DNA of 50,325 nucleotides from assembly GCA_910584615.1 (NCBI GenBank), contig CAJUAM010000025.1, positions 1 through 50,325 on the forward strand. The letters are read 5' to 3'. The notes below the pieces were generated by a model. The model made no database searches. It was not told where the DNA came from and was given only the letters and a program-made list of their open reading frames with translations. How positions within the stretch are numbered: position 1 is the stretch's first letter; every line of letters begins with the position of its first letter. This DNA is from an uncultured Dorea sp. GTDB taxonomy: Bacteria > Bacillota > Clostridia > Lachnospirales > Lachnospiraceae. The position numbers were made by a program, and so were the translations under genes. Shown here piece by piece: positions 41,236 to 49,828 of the stretch.

Positions 41236-42594
41236 TGTTCCTAATACGAGTTTAACAGTAAAGATTTCTGATGTGCGGGATACGAATAGCTCCCCGTCTA
41301 AAAGCCGTATCATCTTGCGGACACTTTTCAGACCGATATTATTATGTTCTACAAAAGCGTGATCCTGCTTGATCGCGTTTTCTATTGAAATGGTAAAGCT
41401 GTCTTTTTTCAGATAGAAGGATATGCGGACCGTTTCTTTTTTGTCTCCGTATTTAAAAATATTTGAAAACAAGTTGTCTAGTATTCTTTTAAGCATTGTC
41501 TTGTCACTTTTTAGGACGACAGATGAATCGTCAAGGTCAAGTTCTGTCCGGAATCCTGCCAGCTTGATAAAATCATCATTTTCCAAAAGACATTGCCGGA
41601 TAAAATCTGTAGAGATAAAGTCAATCTTGGGAGTTTCATTCTCTTCCGAAACAAGAGCGTACTCAAACATCCGATCGGTCAGTTCTTTGATATCTTTTGT
41701 CTTTTTTAAGCATCTTTTGAGATATTCTTCTTCAAGTTCCGGATTTTTCTTAAGCTCTATCACTTCCAGATAACCGTTCAGTATCGTGAGAGGAGTACGG
41801 AGATCGTGGGAGAGCGCGGTGATCAGGTCCTGATTGGCTTGCCGGCTCTCCTGTTCTTTTTCAATATTATCATGCATGGCGATCCGCATGTTATCCAGTT
41901 CTTTTGCCAGGATCCCGATCTCATCGTCTCCAAAGTCTGGAATAGGACGGCTTAAGTCTCCGGAGGACATGACAAGTACCTCACGCTCAAGTGCTGATAT
42001 AGACTTTATCTTTCGGCTGATAAAAAAAAGGACGATAGAGAAAAACAGACAGACAGCAATCATCAGGCATATCAATGCGCAGGGATAGACGATGACAGAG
42101 CGCCGGTAGGTAATGACCAGTGCGTTTCCTCTCGCATTGGAAAATTCCAGCGGGAAATAACGGAAATCTTCCCCCTCTCCGTCAGTCAGCCGGTATCCCC
42201 AGTTAAAGAGAATAGGGAAGAGTCCGTCCTCCTCCATGATCCTGGCTTGGCGTGACGTACGGTATAAGCCGTCCTCGGCACCGTAGATGGAGATCTGAGT
42301 AAAATCATCAGCCAGATCAAGAAGAGGGCTGAGCGCTTCAATCCCTTCCTTATCATCCTCAGATTCGGGAAGTTCATAATTTTTTGCCTGTTCATAGAGG
42401 GCATCCGTAAGCTGCATGTCTACTCCGTTATGAAAATAAAAATCTTCAAGTCCAAGGTAATCTAAAACTCTCCATTTATTCATCCAGAGTGTGAAGTAGA
42501 GCCAGAAGCAGATCAGCATAGCACAAAGGATCAATACTCCGAATTGTGTGCGGATCTTCCATTTTTTGATTCGGTTAAATGTTTTTCTAATCAC
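41227..42594 (-). CDS. Sensor histidine kinase
   Basis: Membrane segments at about 17-37 and 167-192 enclose a 130-residue extracellular sensor. A HAMP linker (to about 245) leads to the phospho-acceptor box SHDLRTPLT (His263) and an ATP-binding domain with an N-box (LFSNIFKYG). The G1 region is weak, and only NIGLKSVRKMIRLLDG is recognisable near the end. The 455-residue length is normal. The start overlaps the response-regulator stop by 8 bases. A divergent envelope-sugar gene pair shares its control region, suggesting that it responds to envelope stress. Confidence 0.87.
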   Translation of the reverse strand: MIRKTFNRIKKWKIRTQFGVLILCAMLICFWLYFTLWMNKWRVLDYLGLEDFYFHNGVDMQLTDALYEQAKNYELPESEDDKEGIEALSPLLDLADDFTQISIYGAEDGLYRTSRQARIMEEDGLFPILFNWGYRLTDGEGEDFRYFPLEFSNARGNALVITYRRSVIVYPCALICLMIAVCLFFSIVLFFISRKIKSISALEREVLVMSSGDLSRPIPDFGDDEIGILAKELDNMRIAMHDNIEKEQESRQANQDLITALSHDLRTPLTILNGYLEVIELKKNPELEEEYLKRCLKKTKDIKELTDRMFEYALVSEENETPKIDFISTDFIRQCLLENDDFIKLAGFRTELDLDDSSVVLKSDKTMLKRILDNLFSNIFKYGDKKETVRISFYLKKDSFTISIENAIKQDHAFVEHNNIGLKSVRKMIRLLDGELFVSRTSEIFTVKLVLGTGV

Positions 42595-43309
42595 ACCGGT
42601 ACCCCCTTCCCCATACAGTTTTGATCAGAACCGGATTTTTCGGATCTTTTTCTATCTTGCGCCTTAAGTTCCGGATATGCACCATGACTGTATTATTTGC
42701 TCCGTAATAATAAGGCTCGTCCCATACGGCCTCGTAGAGACGCTGGGCGGAAAAGATCTGTTTCTGATTTTTGATGAGCAGCAACAGCATAGCATATTCT
42801 GTACCGGTCAGGATCAGAAGTTTTCCGTCTGAAAATACCTGTTCCTTCTGAGTGTTGATTTCCAGATGATGGTAGTGGAGTTTTCCGGAGATACTGTCTG
42901 TGTCTTTTTCTGTCTGGTGTATATGGTCTTTTCCTTTGTAGATCTGGTATCTTCGGATCAGTGCTTTGCTGCGGCCGATCAGCTCGTTGTAGGAAAAGGG
43001 CTTTGCCAGATAATCATCCCCGCCGCTTGAGAAACCGAGAGTCTTATCGCTGTCTTTTGTGCGCGCGCTTAAGAACAAAATAGGAGCGTTGTTGTTTTTG
43101 CGGATTTCTACGCAGGTCTGATAGCCGCTCTTACCCGGCATCATGATGTCAAGGATGATAAGATCATAATCTTTGCTGCATACAAGGTTAAGAGCGGATT
43201 CACCGTCACAGGCTTCTTCGATTTCAAAGCCTTCGCCCTCAAGCAGCACATGTATGACCTCCCGTACCTCTGGGTTATCGTCTACAATTAAAATGTGTGA
43301 TTTTTCCAT
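42587..43309 (-). CDS. OmpR-family response regulator
   Basis: The receiver domain has the acidic pair Asp10-Asp11, phospho-acceptor Asp54 (LDIMMPG), Ser81 and Lys103 (LAKPF). The C-terminal winged helix ends with NTVMVHIRNLRRKIEKDP and TVWGRGYRCD. The 240-residue length is standard. GGAGAGGTGAC precedes the start. The intergenic region carries CTTAAG-type direct repeats that this protein may bind to control both itself and the divergent glycosyltransferase. Confidence 0.92.
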   Translation of the reverse strand: MEKSHILIVDDNPEVREVIHVLLEGEGFEIEEACDGESALNLVCSKDYDLIILDIMMPGKSGYQTCVEIRKNNNAPILFLSARTKDSDKTLGFSSGGDDYLAKPFSYNELIGRSKALIRRYQIYKGKDHIHQTEKDTDSISGKLHYHHLEINTQKEQVFSDGKLLILTGTEYAMLLLLIKNQKQIFSAQRLYEAVWDEPYYYGANNTVMVHIRNLRRKIEKDPKNPVLIKTVWGRGYRCD

Positions 43310-43335
43310 AGTCTTTTGTCACCTCTCCTGTAAGT

Positions 43336-43341
43336 ATTCTA
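43336..43341 (-). promoter_or_regulatory. -10 element of the two-component operon
   Basis: TAGAAT on the minus strand, with no recognisable -35 at 17 bases, suggesting activator dependence. Confidence 0.35.
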
Positions 43342-43369
43342 TCAGACATTGAAAAAAATTTTCTCTGTT

Positions 43370-43408
43370 CTTAAGAATTTTTAAGAATTAATTTCGGTGA
43401 TTCTTAAG
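43370..43408. promoter_or_regulatory. Direct-repeat operator for an OmpR-type regulator
   Basis: TTAAG occurs at 43371-43375 and 43381-43385, one helical turn apart, and again at 43404-43408, each in a YTTAAGA context. This resembles the CTTAAG/TTTAAG boxes of PmrA and CiaR. The repeats sit midway between two divergent -10 elements. Confidence 0.5.
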
Positions 43409-43418
43409 AGTTGGAGAT

Positions 43419-43424
43419 TAGAAT
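43419..43424 (+). promoter_or_regulatory. -10 element of the glycosyltransferase operon
   Basis: TAGAAT lies 45 bases before the GTG start. The -35 is poor, so the direct repeats upstream may recruit the regulator as activator. Confidence 0.35.
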
Positions 43425-43468
43425 ATGCACATGTCGGGAAAAGTCATACTATAAGGAGGTACGTAAAA

Positions 43469-44428
43469 GTGAGTAAGATGAGTATAGTTGTTCCGTGTTA
43501 TAATGAGGAGGCGGCACTGCCGGTCTACTATGAGGAGATGTGCCGGATAATGGAGAAAATGTCGGAGGTAGAATTTGAGATCATTTTCGTGGATGACGGT
43601 TCATCAGACCGGACACTTGGAATATTAAAAGATATGAACGAAAAAGATGGCAGGTGCAGATATCTGTCCTTTTCCAGAAATTTTGGGAAAGAGGCAGCGC
43701 TGTATGCAGGGCTTAAAGGAGCACAGGGAGATTATGTGGCGACAATGGATGTGGATATGCAGGACCCGCCGGGACTTCTGCCTGAGATGTACCGTATATT
43801 AATGGAAGAAAGCTATGACAGTGTAGCTACAAGACGCTCTGACAGAGAGGGGGAGCCTAAGATACGTTCCTTTTTGTCAGAAAGCTTTTATAAAGTCATC
43901 AACCGTATTTCGAAGACAGAAATCGTAAGCGGTGCCAGAGATTACCGGCTTATGCGGCGGAAAATGGTAGATGCGGTGCTGGAGATGAGTGAGTATAACC
44001 GTTTTTCAAAGGGAATCTTTGAATGGGTGGGATTTCGTACAAAATGGCTGGAGTTCCGCAATGTGGGGCGCTGCGCGGGAGAGACAAAGTGGTCGGTAAG
44101 GAAGTTGTTTTCCTATTCCATAGAAGGGATCACCGGTTTTTCTGTAGCACCGCTGTCATTAGCCTCAGTGATAGGCGTAGCATTCTGTATGCTTTCCTTT
44201 GTGATGATATTTGTGATCATCGTGCGTACGCTGCTTTGGGGAGATCCGGTATCGGGCTGGCCGTCGCTGGTGTGCATTATATTTATGGTAAGCGGGATCC
44301 AGCTTTTTTGTACGGGGATCGTGGGCGAGTATTTATCGAAAACTTATCTTGAGACGAAGCGGCGTCCTATTTTCATATTGAAAGATTCCAGCGAGAGGGA
44401 TGAAGGAGACGGTTATGAAAGAAAATAA
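43469..44428 (+). CDS. GtrB-type membrane glycosyltransferase (GT2)
   Basis: The GT-A fold shows VPCYNEE, VDDGSSDRT and DVDMQDPPG (sugar-nucleotide and metal binding). Two C-terminal helices (about 235-260 and 270-295) anchor it. Enzymes of this class load a sugar onto polyprenyl phosphate for transfer outside the cell. The GTG start at 43469 is set by AAGGAGGT 8 bases upstream; ATG 43478 is too far. It overlaps the YfhO-type gene by 14 bases, a pairing common in teichoic-acid or lipid glycosylation systems. Confidence 0.88.
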   Translation: MSKMSIVVPCYNEEAALPVYYEEMCRIMEKMSEVEFEIIFVDDGSSDRTLGILKDMNEKDGRCRYLSFSRNFGKEAALYAGLKGAQGDYVATMDVDMQDPPGLLPEMYRILMEESYDSVATRRSDREGEPKIRSFLSESFYKVINRISKTEIVSGARDYRLMRRKMVDAVLEMSEYNRFSKGIFEWVGFRTKWLEFRNVGRCAGETKWSVRKLFSYSIEGITGFSVAPLSLASVIGVAFCMLSFVMIFVIIVRTLLWGDPVSGWPSLVCIIFMVSGIQLFCTGIVGEYLSKTYLETKRRPIFILKDSSERDEGDGYERK

Positions 44429-46970
44429 CTGTATGGATCTTAAGAGGCGGTATGACACGTATGCGAAACTTGCGTTGTGTGTGTTTTCGGTATCTGCCTG
44501 CTGGTTTTTCTGTATGCGTCATGGGATGTTCGGATCGAAGGTAGACTGGATCAGCCAGCACAGCGTACTGCCGGATTATTTCAGGAGGCAGTTTTATGAG
44601 ACGGGGGATCTGTTCCCGGAATTCGCGGCGAATATCGGCGGAGGACAGAATATCTATAATTTTTCCTACTACGGTCTCTATAGTCCGGTGATACTTTTGT
44701 CTTATCTTCTTCCTTTTGTGAAAATGGCGGATTACATGATGGCAGCCCAGATCGTAAGTCTTGCGGTATCGGGAATGTTATTATACCAGTGGCTTTCTGG
44801 GAGAGGGGTTGATAAAAAGATCAGCTTTTGCGTGGCAGTTATTTTTCTGCTGTCAGGTCCGATGGTATTTCAGTCATATAATCAGATCATGTTTGTGGAT
44901 TATATGCCTTTCTTGTGCATGGGATTTCTGGGAGCTGACCGGTATTTTGAAAAGAGGAAGAATGGGCTTTTGACAGTCAGCGTATTTCTTATGATCATGA
45001 CAAGCTTTTATTTTAGCATCGGTGGGATGATAGTACTTGGCTTGTACGGATTGCACCGGTTTATCGGTGTGTGCGAAGAAGAGTATAGGATATGTTCTGA
45101 TATACAGACAAAAAAGAAAGCAGTCTTTACCCTTTTTGGGAAAGGGATACATTTTCTGGCTTCTTTTTTTACCGCAGTGCTTCTTAGCGGTGTGCTGCTT
45201 ATCCCAACGGCGGCTGCTTTGATGGGAAGAAAGAGCACAGGCGAGGGGATAGACTGGAAGTCTCTTTTGGTGCCGGAGGTTTCCATAGGCAGGTTTTTTT
45301 ATACTCCTTACGGAATAGGACTTACGACTTTCGCCATTACAGCGCTGTTATCGATGCTGTTTTTCCGAAGATGGCAGGAGAGTGTACTTGCGTGGGGATG
45401 TGTGGTGATCCTTACAGTGCCTTTTTTCGCTTATATGATGAATGGGGGACTCTATGTGCGGGATAAGGTGATGATCCCTTTTCTGCCGCTACTTTGTTAT
45501 GTGACGGCTTGCTATGGGGACTGGCTGGGAAGTCTTAGCCAAAAGCGGAAAATGCTGTGGGGGATGCTGCCTTACGGGGTTACTTTGTGCGGTCTGTGTG
45601 TTCATTTCAGCCGGACTGGACTGGGCAGATGGGGAGGATTTTTACTGGCAGATGCTGTAGTCATGCTGCTTTGTTATGGGGTGTTTGTTATCAGGAAAAA
45701 TGTACTTATCCTGTTCCTTTCGCCTATCGTGCTGCTCGCTTTGTTTGGGGATTCGTATCATCTTCAGAAAAGTAAATATGTAAGCAGGGAATTTTATGAG
45801 AAGGTGACAGACAGCGCAGATGCGAAAAGGATCAAGGAGGCGTTGGAAGGGGAGGAGGGGTTTTACAGGACGCAGCAGTTTGGAACGCGGGAAGAAAATG
45901 CGGCGAACCTGAACCGGATCTGGGATATGGGACAGTATATCACTTCTATATACTCCTCTTCGTATAATGAGGATTATCAGCAATTCAGAAAAGAATTTGG
46001 AGCGGAACAGCCGTACCGTAATTTTTTGATGCAGCCGGCGCTGCGTAATCCGGTGTTTCAGAGATTTATGGGTGTGAAATATGTGGTGGAGGATGGAAGA
46101 CTGTGGGAAAATAAGGCGGTTTCCCCTATCGCTTACACAACGGACAAAACGATGGCAGAAAAAGAATATAAGAACCTTGGATTTCCGGAAAATCAACTGG
46201 CTTTACTGGATTATGCGGTAGTAAAAAAAGATGGGTCAGACGGAAAGAATGAGAAAGAAAAAAAGGATTATCAGAATGTGGTATCTGTTCTGGTTTCCCT
46301 GCCAGAAGAGATTAATTCCAAAAAGGACGAAGCTGTTAACATAACAATCCCCAATCCCCTTGTTTTAGAGGAGGCAAAAAACAGCAGCGCGCAGCACGTG
46401 CTGTTTCTGCGGTTTCATGTAGAAAACCTGCGGCCGTCTGAAGATATTGCGGCATGGCTTGAGGGGCAGTGCAACAAACTGACAGCCAGAAGCCATTTTT
46501 ATTATAATGATAATACGGTGTTTAATTATGCGGTGCCTGTTAATAAAAATAAGCGGCAGGCAGAGCTTGTCTTTGGACCGGGGCATTATAAAGTCTCGGC
46601 AGCAGAGTGTTATCTGGGAACGCTTCCGACAAAAGAGGACGCAAAAACTTTGTACCATTCGGAGTTTATACCGGATAAGGAGAAGACAAAAGGTAATGTG
46701 ATCGCAGGAAGTATCACTGCCAGAAAGGAGAGCTGTTTTATCACTACGATTCCTTACGATGAGAACTTTGAACTGTTTGTGGACGGAAAACGTACGAAGA
46801 CAGAGAAGGTCAACACTGCATTTTTAGGATGCCGGATGAAAGAAGGTGAGCATACGGTTGAGATGATCTATCATGCGCCGGGAATGAAGGCCGGAAAGAT
46901 CGTCTCGGCTGTGGGAGTATTGCTGTTTTGCGCAGATCTGAGGAAGAGAAGAACCAGGGTAAGGTCTTGA
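44415..46970 (+). CDS. YfhO-family multi-membrane protein (GT-C-like)
   Basis: An 851-residue protein with about 12 membrane helices in the first 470 residues, then a large soluble region ending in a beta-rich FELFVDGKRTKTEKVNTAFLGCRMKEGEHTVEMIYHAPG block and a last helix. This is the YfhO architecture, a GT-C-type transferase proposed to use the polyprenyl-linked sugar made by its GtrB partner. The start at 44415 follows AAGGAGACGG. Targets in Firmicutes include lipoteichoic acid; the target here is unknown. Confidence 0.83.
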   Translation: MKENNCMDLKRRYDTYAKLALCVFSVSACWFFCMRHGMFGSKVDWISQHSVLPDYFRRQFYETGDLFPEFAANIGGGQNIYNFSYYGLYSPVILLSYLLPFVKMADYMMAAQIVSLAVSGMLLYQWLSGRGVDKKISFCVAVIFLLSGPMVFQSYNQIMFVDYMPFLCMGFLGADRYFEKRKNGLLTVSVFLMIMTSFYFSIGGMIVLGLYGLHRFIGVCEEEYRICSDIQTKKKAVFTLFGKGIHFLASFFTAVLLSGVLLIPTAAALMGRKSTGEGIDWKSLLVPEVSIGRFFYTPYGIGLTTFAITALLSMLFFRRWQESVLAWGCVVILTVPFFAYMMNGGLYVRDKVMIPFLPLLCYVTACYGDWLGSLSQKRKMLWGMLPYGVTLCGLCVHFSRTGLGRWGGFLLADAVVMLLCYGVFVIRKNVLILFLSPIVLLALFGDSYHLQKSKYVSREFYEKVTDSADAKRIKEALEGEEGFYRTQQFGTREENAANLNRIWDMGQYITSIYSSSYNEDYQQFRKEFGAEQPYRNFLMQPALRNPVFQRFMGVKYVVEDGRLWENKAVSPIAYTTDKTMAEKEYKNLGFPENQLALLDYAVVKKDGSDGKNEKEKKDYQNVVSVLVSLPEEINSKKDEAVNITIPNPLVLEEAKNSSAQHVLFLRFHVENLRPSEDIAAWLEGQCNKLTARSHFYYNDNTVFNYAVPVNKNKRQAELVFGPGHYKVSAAECYLGTLPTKEDAKTLYHSEFIPDKEKTKGNVIAGSITARKESCFITTIPYDENFELFVDGKRTKTEKVNTAFLGCRMKEGEHTVEMIYHAPGMKAGKIVSAVGVLLFCADLRKRRTRVRS

Positions 46971-46976
46971 TTGTTC

Positions 46977-47006
46977 TTGACAGTAGGGCAGAAACGAAGG
47001 TAATAT
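46977..47006 (+). promoter_or_regulatory. Promoter of the CmpB-family gene
   Basis: TTGACA (46977-46982), 18 bases, TAATAT (47001-47006). The predicted transcript starts only about 9 bases before ATG 47022. Confidence 0.5.
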
Positions 47007-47021
47007 GTAAATGTAGAAAAA

Positions 47022-47657
47022 ATGATCACAAATACAAAGTTAAAGGACAGATTTTGCCGTAAAGACCAAAAAATATTGGAAGCGGCAAAACATTATAAAG
47101 AGGATGAAGAGTTTATGAAACAGAAATTACAGGAATACTATGTTTATTTTATGATCTATTCTATCATAGGGTGGATATACGAAGTCTTTTTGGAAGTTGT
47201 GGTGTACCGGTGGGGATTTTCCAACAGAGGGGTGCTGTTTGGGCCATACTGCGTGATCTATGGAACGGGTGCTTTGATCTTGCTGTTTTCTCTGGGGAAA
47301 TTTATGGAAAAACGGATATATATCGGGAAAATACTGGCGACGCCTTTGCTGGTCTTCATTGGAATCATCATTATTACGACTGTAGTGGAACTGATAGGAA
47401 GTTATATCATGGAAGCCGCGACTGGAGGCTGGGCATGGGATTACCGCAGGTTTGCTTTTAATTTTCAGGGACGGATTGCCTTAAATCCAAGTGTGCGTTT
47501 TGGAATCGGAGGCATGGTGTTTTTATATGTTTTCCAGCCGGTGTTCGTTAAGGTGAAAGATCGGATGTCTCCAAAAGTCTTTCAGGCGGTTTTTTGGATT
47601 CTGGCGACAGTGTTTACAGCAGATACAGTCGTGCTGGCGGTGAAGTCTTTATTTTGA
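47022..47657 (+). CDS. CmpB-family (putative ABC transporter type IV) membrane protein
   Basis: A 211-residue protein with five membrane helices after a charged N-terminal stretch. The segment FMIYSIIGWIYEVFLEVVVYRWGFSNRGVLFGPYCVIYGTGAL is the family signature, and GGWAWDYRRFAFNFQGRIAL is the second conserved block. The function is not established despite the ABC label. ATG 47022 has no ribosome binding site; ATG 47115, just before the first helix, is an alternative that would give 180 residues. Confidence 0.75.
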   Translation: MITNTKLKDRFCRKDQKILEAAKHYKEDEEFMKQKLQEYYVYFMIYSIIGWIYEVFLEVVVYRWGFSNRGVLFGPYCVIYGTGALILLFSLGKFMEKRIYIGKILATPLLVFIGIIIITTVVELIGSYIMEAATGGWAWDYRRFAFNFQGRIALNPSVRFGIGGMVFLYVFQPVFVKVKDRMSPKVFQAVFWILATVFTADTVVLAVKSLF

Positions 47658-47770
47658 TCACGCGGTGGCAGCAGCGGGATTTTTCCTGAGACAGATTATT
47701 TTAAATAAGTTTTTTACAGTAGAAAGTTCTTGTGTTCTGAAAGATATTGTGTTATTTTTGAATTATCAAG

Positions 47771-47853
47771 TCTGCCGGCATTCCTGCCGGCAGAATCAAT
47801 CTTAAGATATCAGTAACCGCAAAGCGGTCTGATATTCATGCTTTGATCAAAGC
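47771..47853 (+). other. Run of three hairpins upstream of recA
   Basis: Three inverted repeats follow each other: a perfect 10-base-pair stem with TTCC loop (47771-47794), GATATCAG/CTGATAT enclosing ACCGC-AAA-GCGGT (47806-47836), and the palindrome GCTTTGATCAAAGC (47840-47853). The first may terminate the CmpB-family transcript, though no T-tract follows. The 362-base gap 47658-48019 otherwise holds the 17-codon ORF and the recA control sites. Confidence 0.5.
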
Positions 47854-47899
47854 AAAGCTCCGGTTAATGAATGAAAAAAAGGATAAAGGAGGGGTGCGT

Positions 47900-47953
47900 A
47901 TGACGACAGGAATTATTTTCGCTTTTTCATGTAATTTTTCTATTGACAATTAA
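47900..47953 (+). CDS. Possible 17-codon ORF overlapping the recA -35 element
   Basis: AAAGGAGGGGTGCGT, a very strong ribosome binding site, precedes ATG and 17 codons (MTTGIIFAFSCNFSIDN). The end coincides with TTGACA of the recA promoter. I do not recognise the peptide. It could be a small hydrophobic peptide, a remnant, or an upstream ORF. Confidence 0.35.
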   Translation: MTTGIIFAFSCNFSIDN

Positions 47954-47971
47954 AAATAATTATAATACTAT
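47943..47971 (+). promoter_or_regulatory. recA promoter
   Basis: TTGACA (47943-47948), 17 bases, TACTAT (47966-47971). A TATAAT at 47961 is too close (12 bases) to pair with this -35. A LexA box lies just downstream. Confidence 0.65.
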
Positions 47972-47984
47972 ATTAACCATACAG

Positions 47985-47998
47985 CGAACATTCGTTCG
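47985..47998. promoter_or_regulatory. LexA (SOS) box of recA
   Basis: CGAACATTCGTTCG matches the Firmicute LexA pattern CGAAC-N4-GTTCG perfectly in both half sites. It lies between the promoter and the recA start, where LexA would block transcription. Confidence 0.9.
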
Positions 47999-48019
47999 GA
48001 ACGAGAAGGAGAATCAATT

Positions 48020-49138
48020 ATGGCAGGTAATGAAAATAAGCAGAAAGCATTGGAAGCAGCGATTGCAAAGTTAGAGAAGGATTTCGGAAAAGGGGCGGTT
48101 ATGAAGCTGGGAGATCCGGCGGCGCAGGTTGTGGTCGAGACAGTTCCGACAGGGTGTCTCAGTCTGGATATTGCGCTGGGTATGGGCGGTGTGCCGAAGG
48201 GAAGAGTTGTAGAGGTCTATGGACCGGAGTCCAGCGGTAAGACCACAGTAGCCCTTCATATGATCTCGGAGGTTCAAAAAAGGGGAGGTATTGCCGGATT
48301 CATCGATGCGGAGCATGCTCTTGACCCGGTGTATGCAGGGAATATCGGAGTTGATATTAATGAGCTGTATATCTCACAGCCAGACAGCGGGGATCAGGCA
48401 TTGGAGATCGCTGAGACGATGGTCAGGTCGGGAGCTATGGATATCGTCGTCATTGACTCCGTGGCGGCACTGGTTCCCAGACAGGAGATCGAAGGGGATA
48501 TGGGAGATTCCCATGTGGGTCTTCAGGCAAGACTTATGTCTCAGGCCCTTAGAAAGCTGACTCCTGTGATCAGCAAGTCTAATTGTATCGTGATATTTAT
48601 CAATCAGCTCCGTGAAAAGGTGGGCGTGATGTTTGGTAATCCGGAGACTACTACAGGAGGAAGGGCGCTTAAGTTCTATGCGTCTGTCCGCATGGATGTA
48701 AGAAGGATCGAGACCTTAAAGCAGGGCGGGGAGATGACAGGGAACCGTACAAGGATCAAGATCGTAAAAAATAAGATCGCTCCGCCGTTTAAGGAGGCAG
48801 AGTTTGATATCATGTTTGGAAAGGGGATTTCCAAAGAAGGGGATATCCTTGATCTGGCGGTAGGACTTAACCTTGTAAATAAAAGCGGAGCATGGTTTGC
48901 TTATAACGGTGATAAGATCGGACAGGGACGTGAGAATGCCAAGAGTTATCTGGCAGAGCATCCGGAGATCATGAGTGAGCTTGATAAAAAGATCCGTGAG
49001 CATTACCGGTTTGACGGCTCAAAAGAAGAGGACGCCGCCGAAAAGAAAGAAGGCGCGAAAGCAAAGGATCCGGAGGCGGCAGAAAACGTAAAAGAGCCGG
49101 CAAAGACTGCGCGCAGGCGAACGGTAAAAGAAGATTAA
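48020..49138 (+). CDS. recA: Recombinase A
   Basis: Walker A GPESSGKTT begins at residue 68, and the core blocks IDSVAALVPRQEIEGDMGDSHVGLQARLMSQALRKLT and NQLREKVGVMFGNPETTTGGRALKFYASVR (loops L1 and L2) are intact. The C-terminal tail is lysine- and glutamate-rich, ending in a basic RRRTVKED. At 372 residues it is full length. RecA drives homologous strand exchange and triggers LexA cleavage. GAGAAGGAG precedes the ATG, and a LexA box lies 22 bases upstream. recX follows 16 bases later. Confidence 0.97.
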   Translation: MAGNENKQKALEAAIAKLEKDFGKGAVMKLGDPAAQVVVETVPTGCLSLDIALGMGGVPKGRVVEVYGPESSGKTTVALHMISEVQKRGGIAGFIDAEHALDPVYAGNIGVDINELYISQPDSGDQALEIAETMVRSGAMDIVVIDSVAALVPRQEIEGDMGDSHVGLQARLMSQALRKLTPVISKSNCIVIFINQLREKVGVMFGNPETTTGGRALKFYASVRMDVRRIETLKQGGEMTGNRTRIKIVKNKIAPPFKEAEFDIMFGKGISKEGDILDLAVGLNLVNKSGAWFAYNGDKIGQGRENAKSYLAEHPEIMSELDKKIREHYRFDGSKEEDAAEKKEGAKAKDPEAAENVKEPAKTARRRTVKED

Positions 49139-49154
49139 GGAGTGGAGAGGGCAG

Positions 49155-49778
49155 ATGGTTGTCACGAACATAGAGGCTGTGACGAAAGCAAAGTATAAGG
49201 TATACATAGATGGAGAATATGCTTTTATCTTATACAAAAAGGAGCTTTCCAGATACCATGTTGCAGTTGGATGTGAGATTAAAGAGGCTGTTTATAAGAA
49301 GATTTACACAGAAGTTGTGGCTAAGCGGGCAAAGCTGCGCGCCATGCATCTTTTGAACGACATGGGAAGGACACAGCAGCAGCTTGAACAGAAGCTTGAA
49401 CGGGATGGTTATACGAAAGATATCATTGATGAGGCAATTTCCTATGTGAAATCTTTTGGCTATGTTGACGATGAGAATTATGCGAGGATTTTTATTGAGG
49501 GCAGAAAGAATAAAAAAAGCAGAAAGGAGATCTTTGCCTTACTTGTGCAAAAGGGGATTGACAGAGAGGTGATCGAAGGAGTTTTTGAGCAGTATTATGA
49601 AGAGGATGATGACCAGAATGCGATCGCGCAGATTTTAAAAAAGAAGCATTATGACCCTGAGACGGCTGATAGAAAAGAGAAGCAGAAGATATTCGGGTAT
49701 CTGACACGCAAAGGTTTTCGGAGTGAGGATATATTTAGCGTTTCTGAAAAGCTTGACATCTTTGATAAAACAGTATAA
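49155..49778 (+). CDS. recX: RecA regulatory protein RecX
   Basis: The 207-residue protein consists of three-helix repeats as in RecX: HLLNDMGRTQQQLEQKLERDGYTKDIIDEAISYVKSFGYVDDENYARIFIEGRKNKKSRKEIFALLVQKGID is the core. The N-terminal VTNIEAVTKAKYKVYIDGEYAFILYKKELSRY segment is typical of Firmicute RecX. It binds the RecA filament groove and tunes its activity. It sits right after recA and ahead of rny, a conserved order. Confidence 0.9.
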   Translation: MVVTNIEAVTKAKYKVYIDGEYAFILYKKELSRYHVAVGCEIKEAVYKKIYTEVVAKRAKLRAMHLLNDMGRTQQQLEQKLERDGYTKDIIDEAISYVKSFGYVDDENYARIFIEGRKNKKSRKEIFALLVQKGIDREVIEGVFEQYYEEDDDQNAIAQILKKKHYDPETADRKEKQKIFGYLTRKGFRSEDIFSVSEKLDIFDKTV

Positions 49779-49828
49779 AATTTAACTGTTGTATTTGTAC
49801 AATGAAAACTAAATAAGGAGGTGCTCCT

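Noticed and set aside
47943..47966. TTGACA plus TATAAT at 47961 as recA promoter
   Set aside because: The spacer is only 12 bases; TACTAT at 17 bases fits better.
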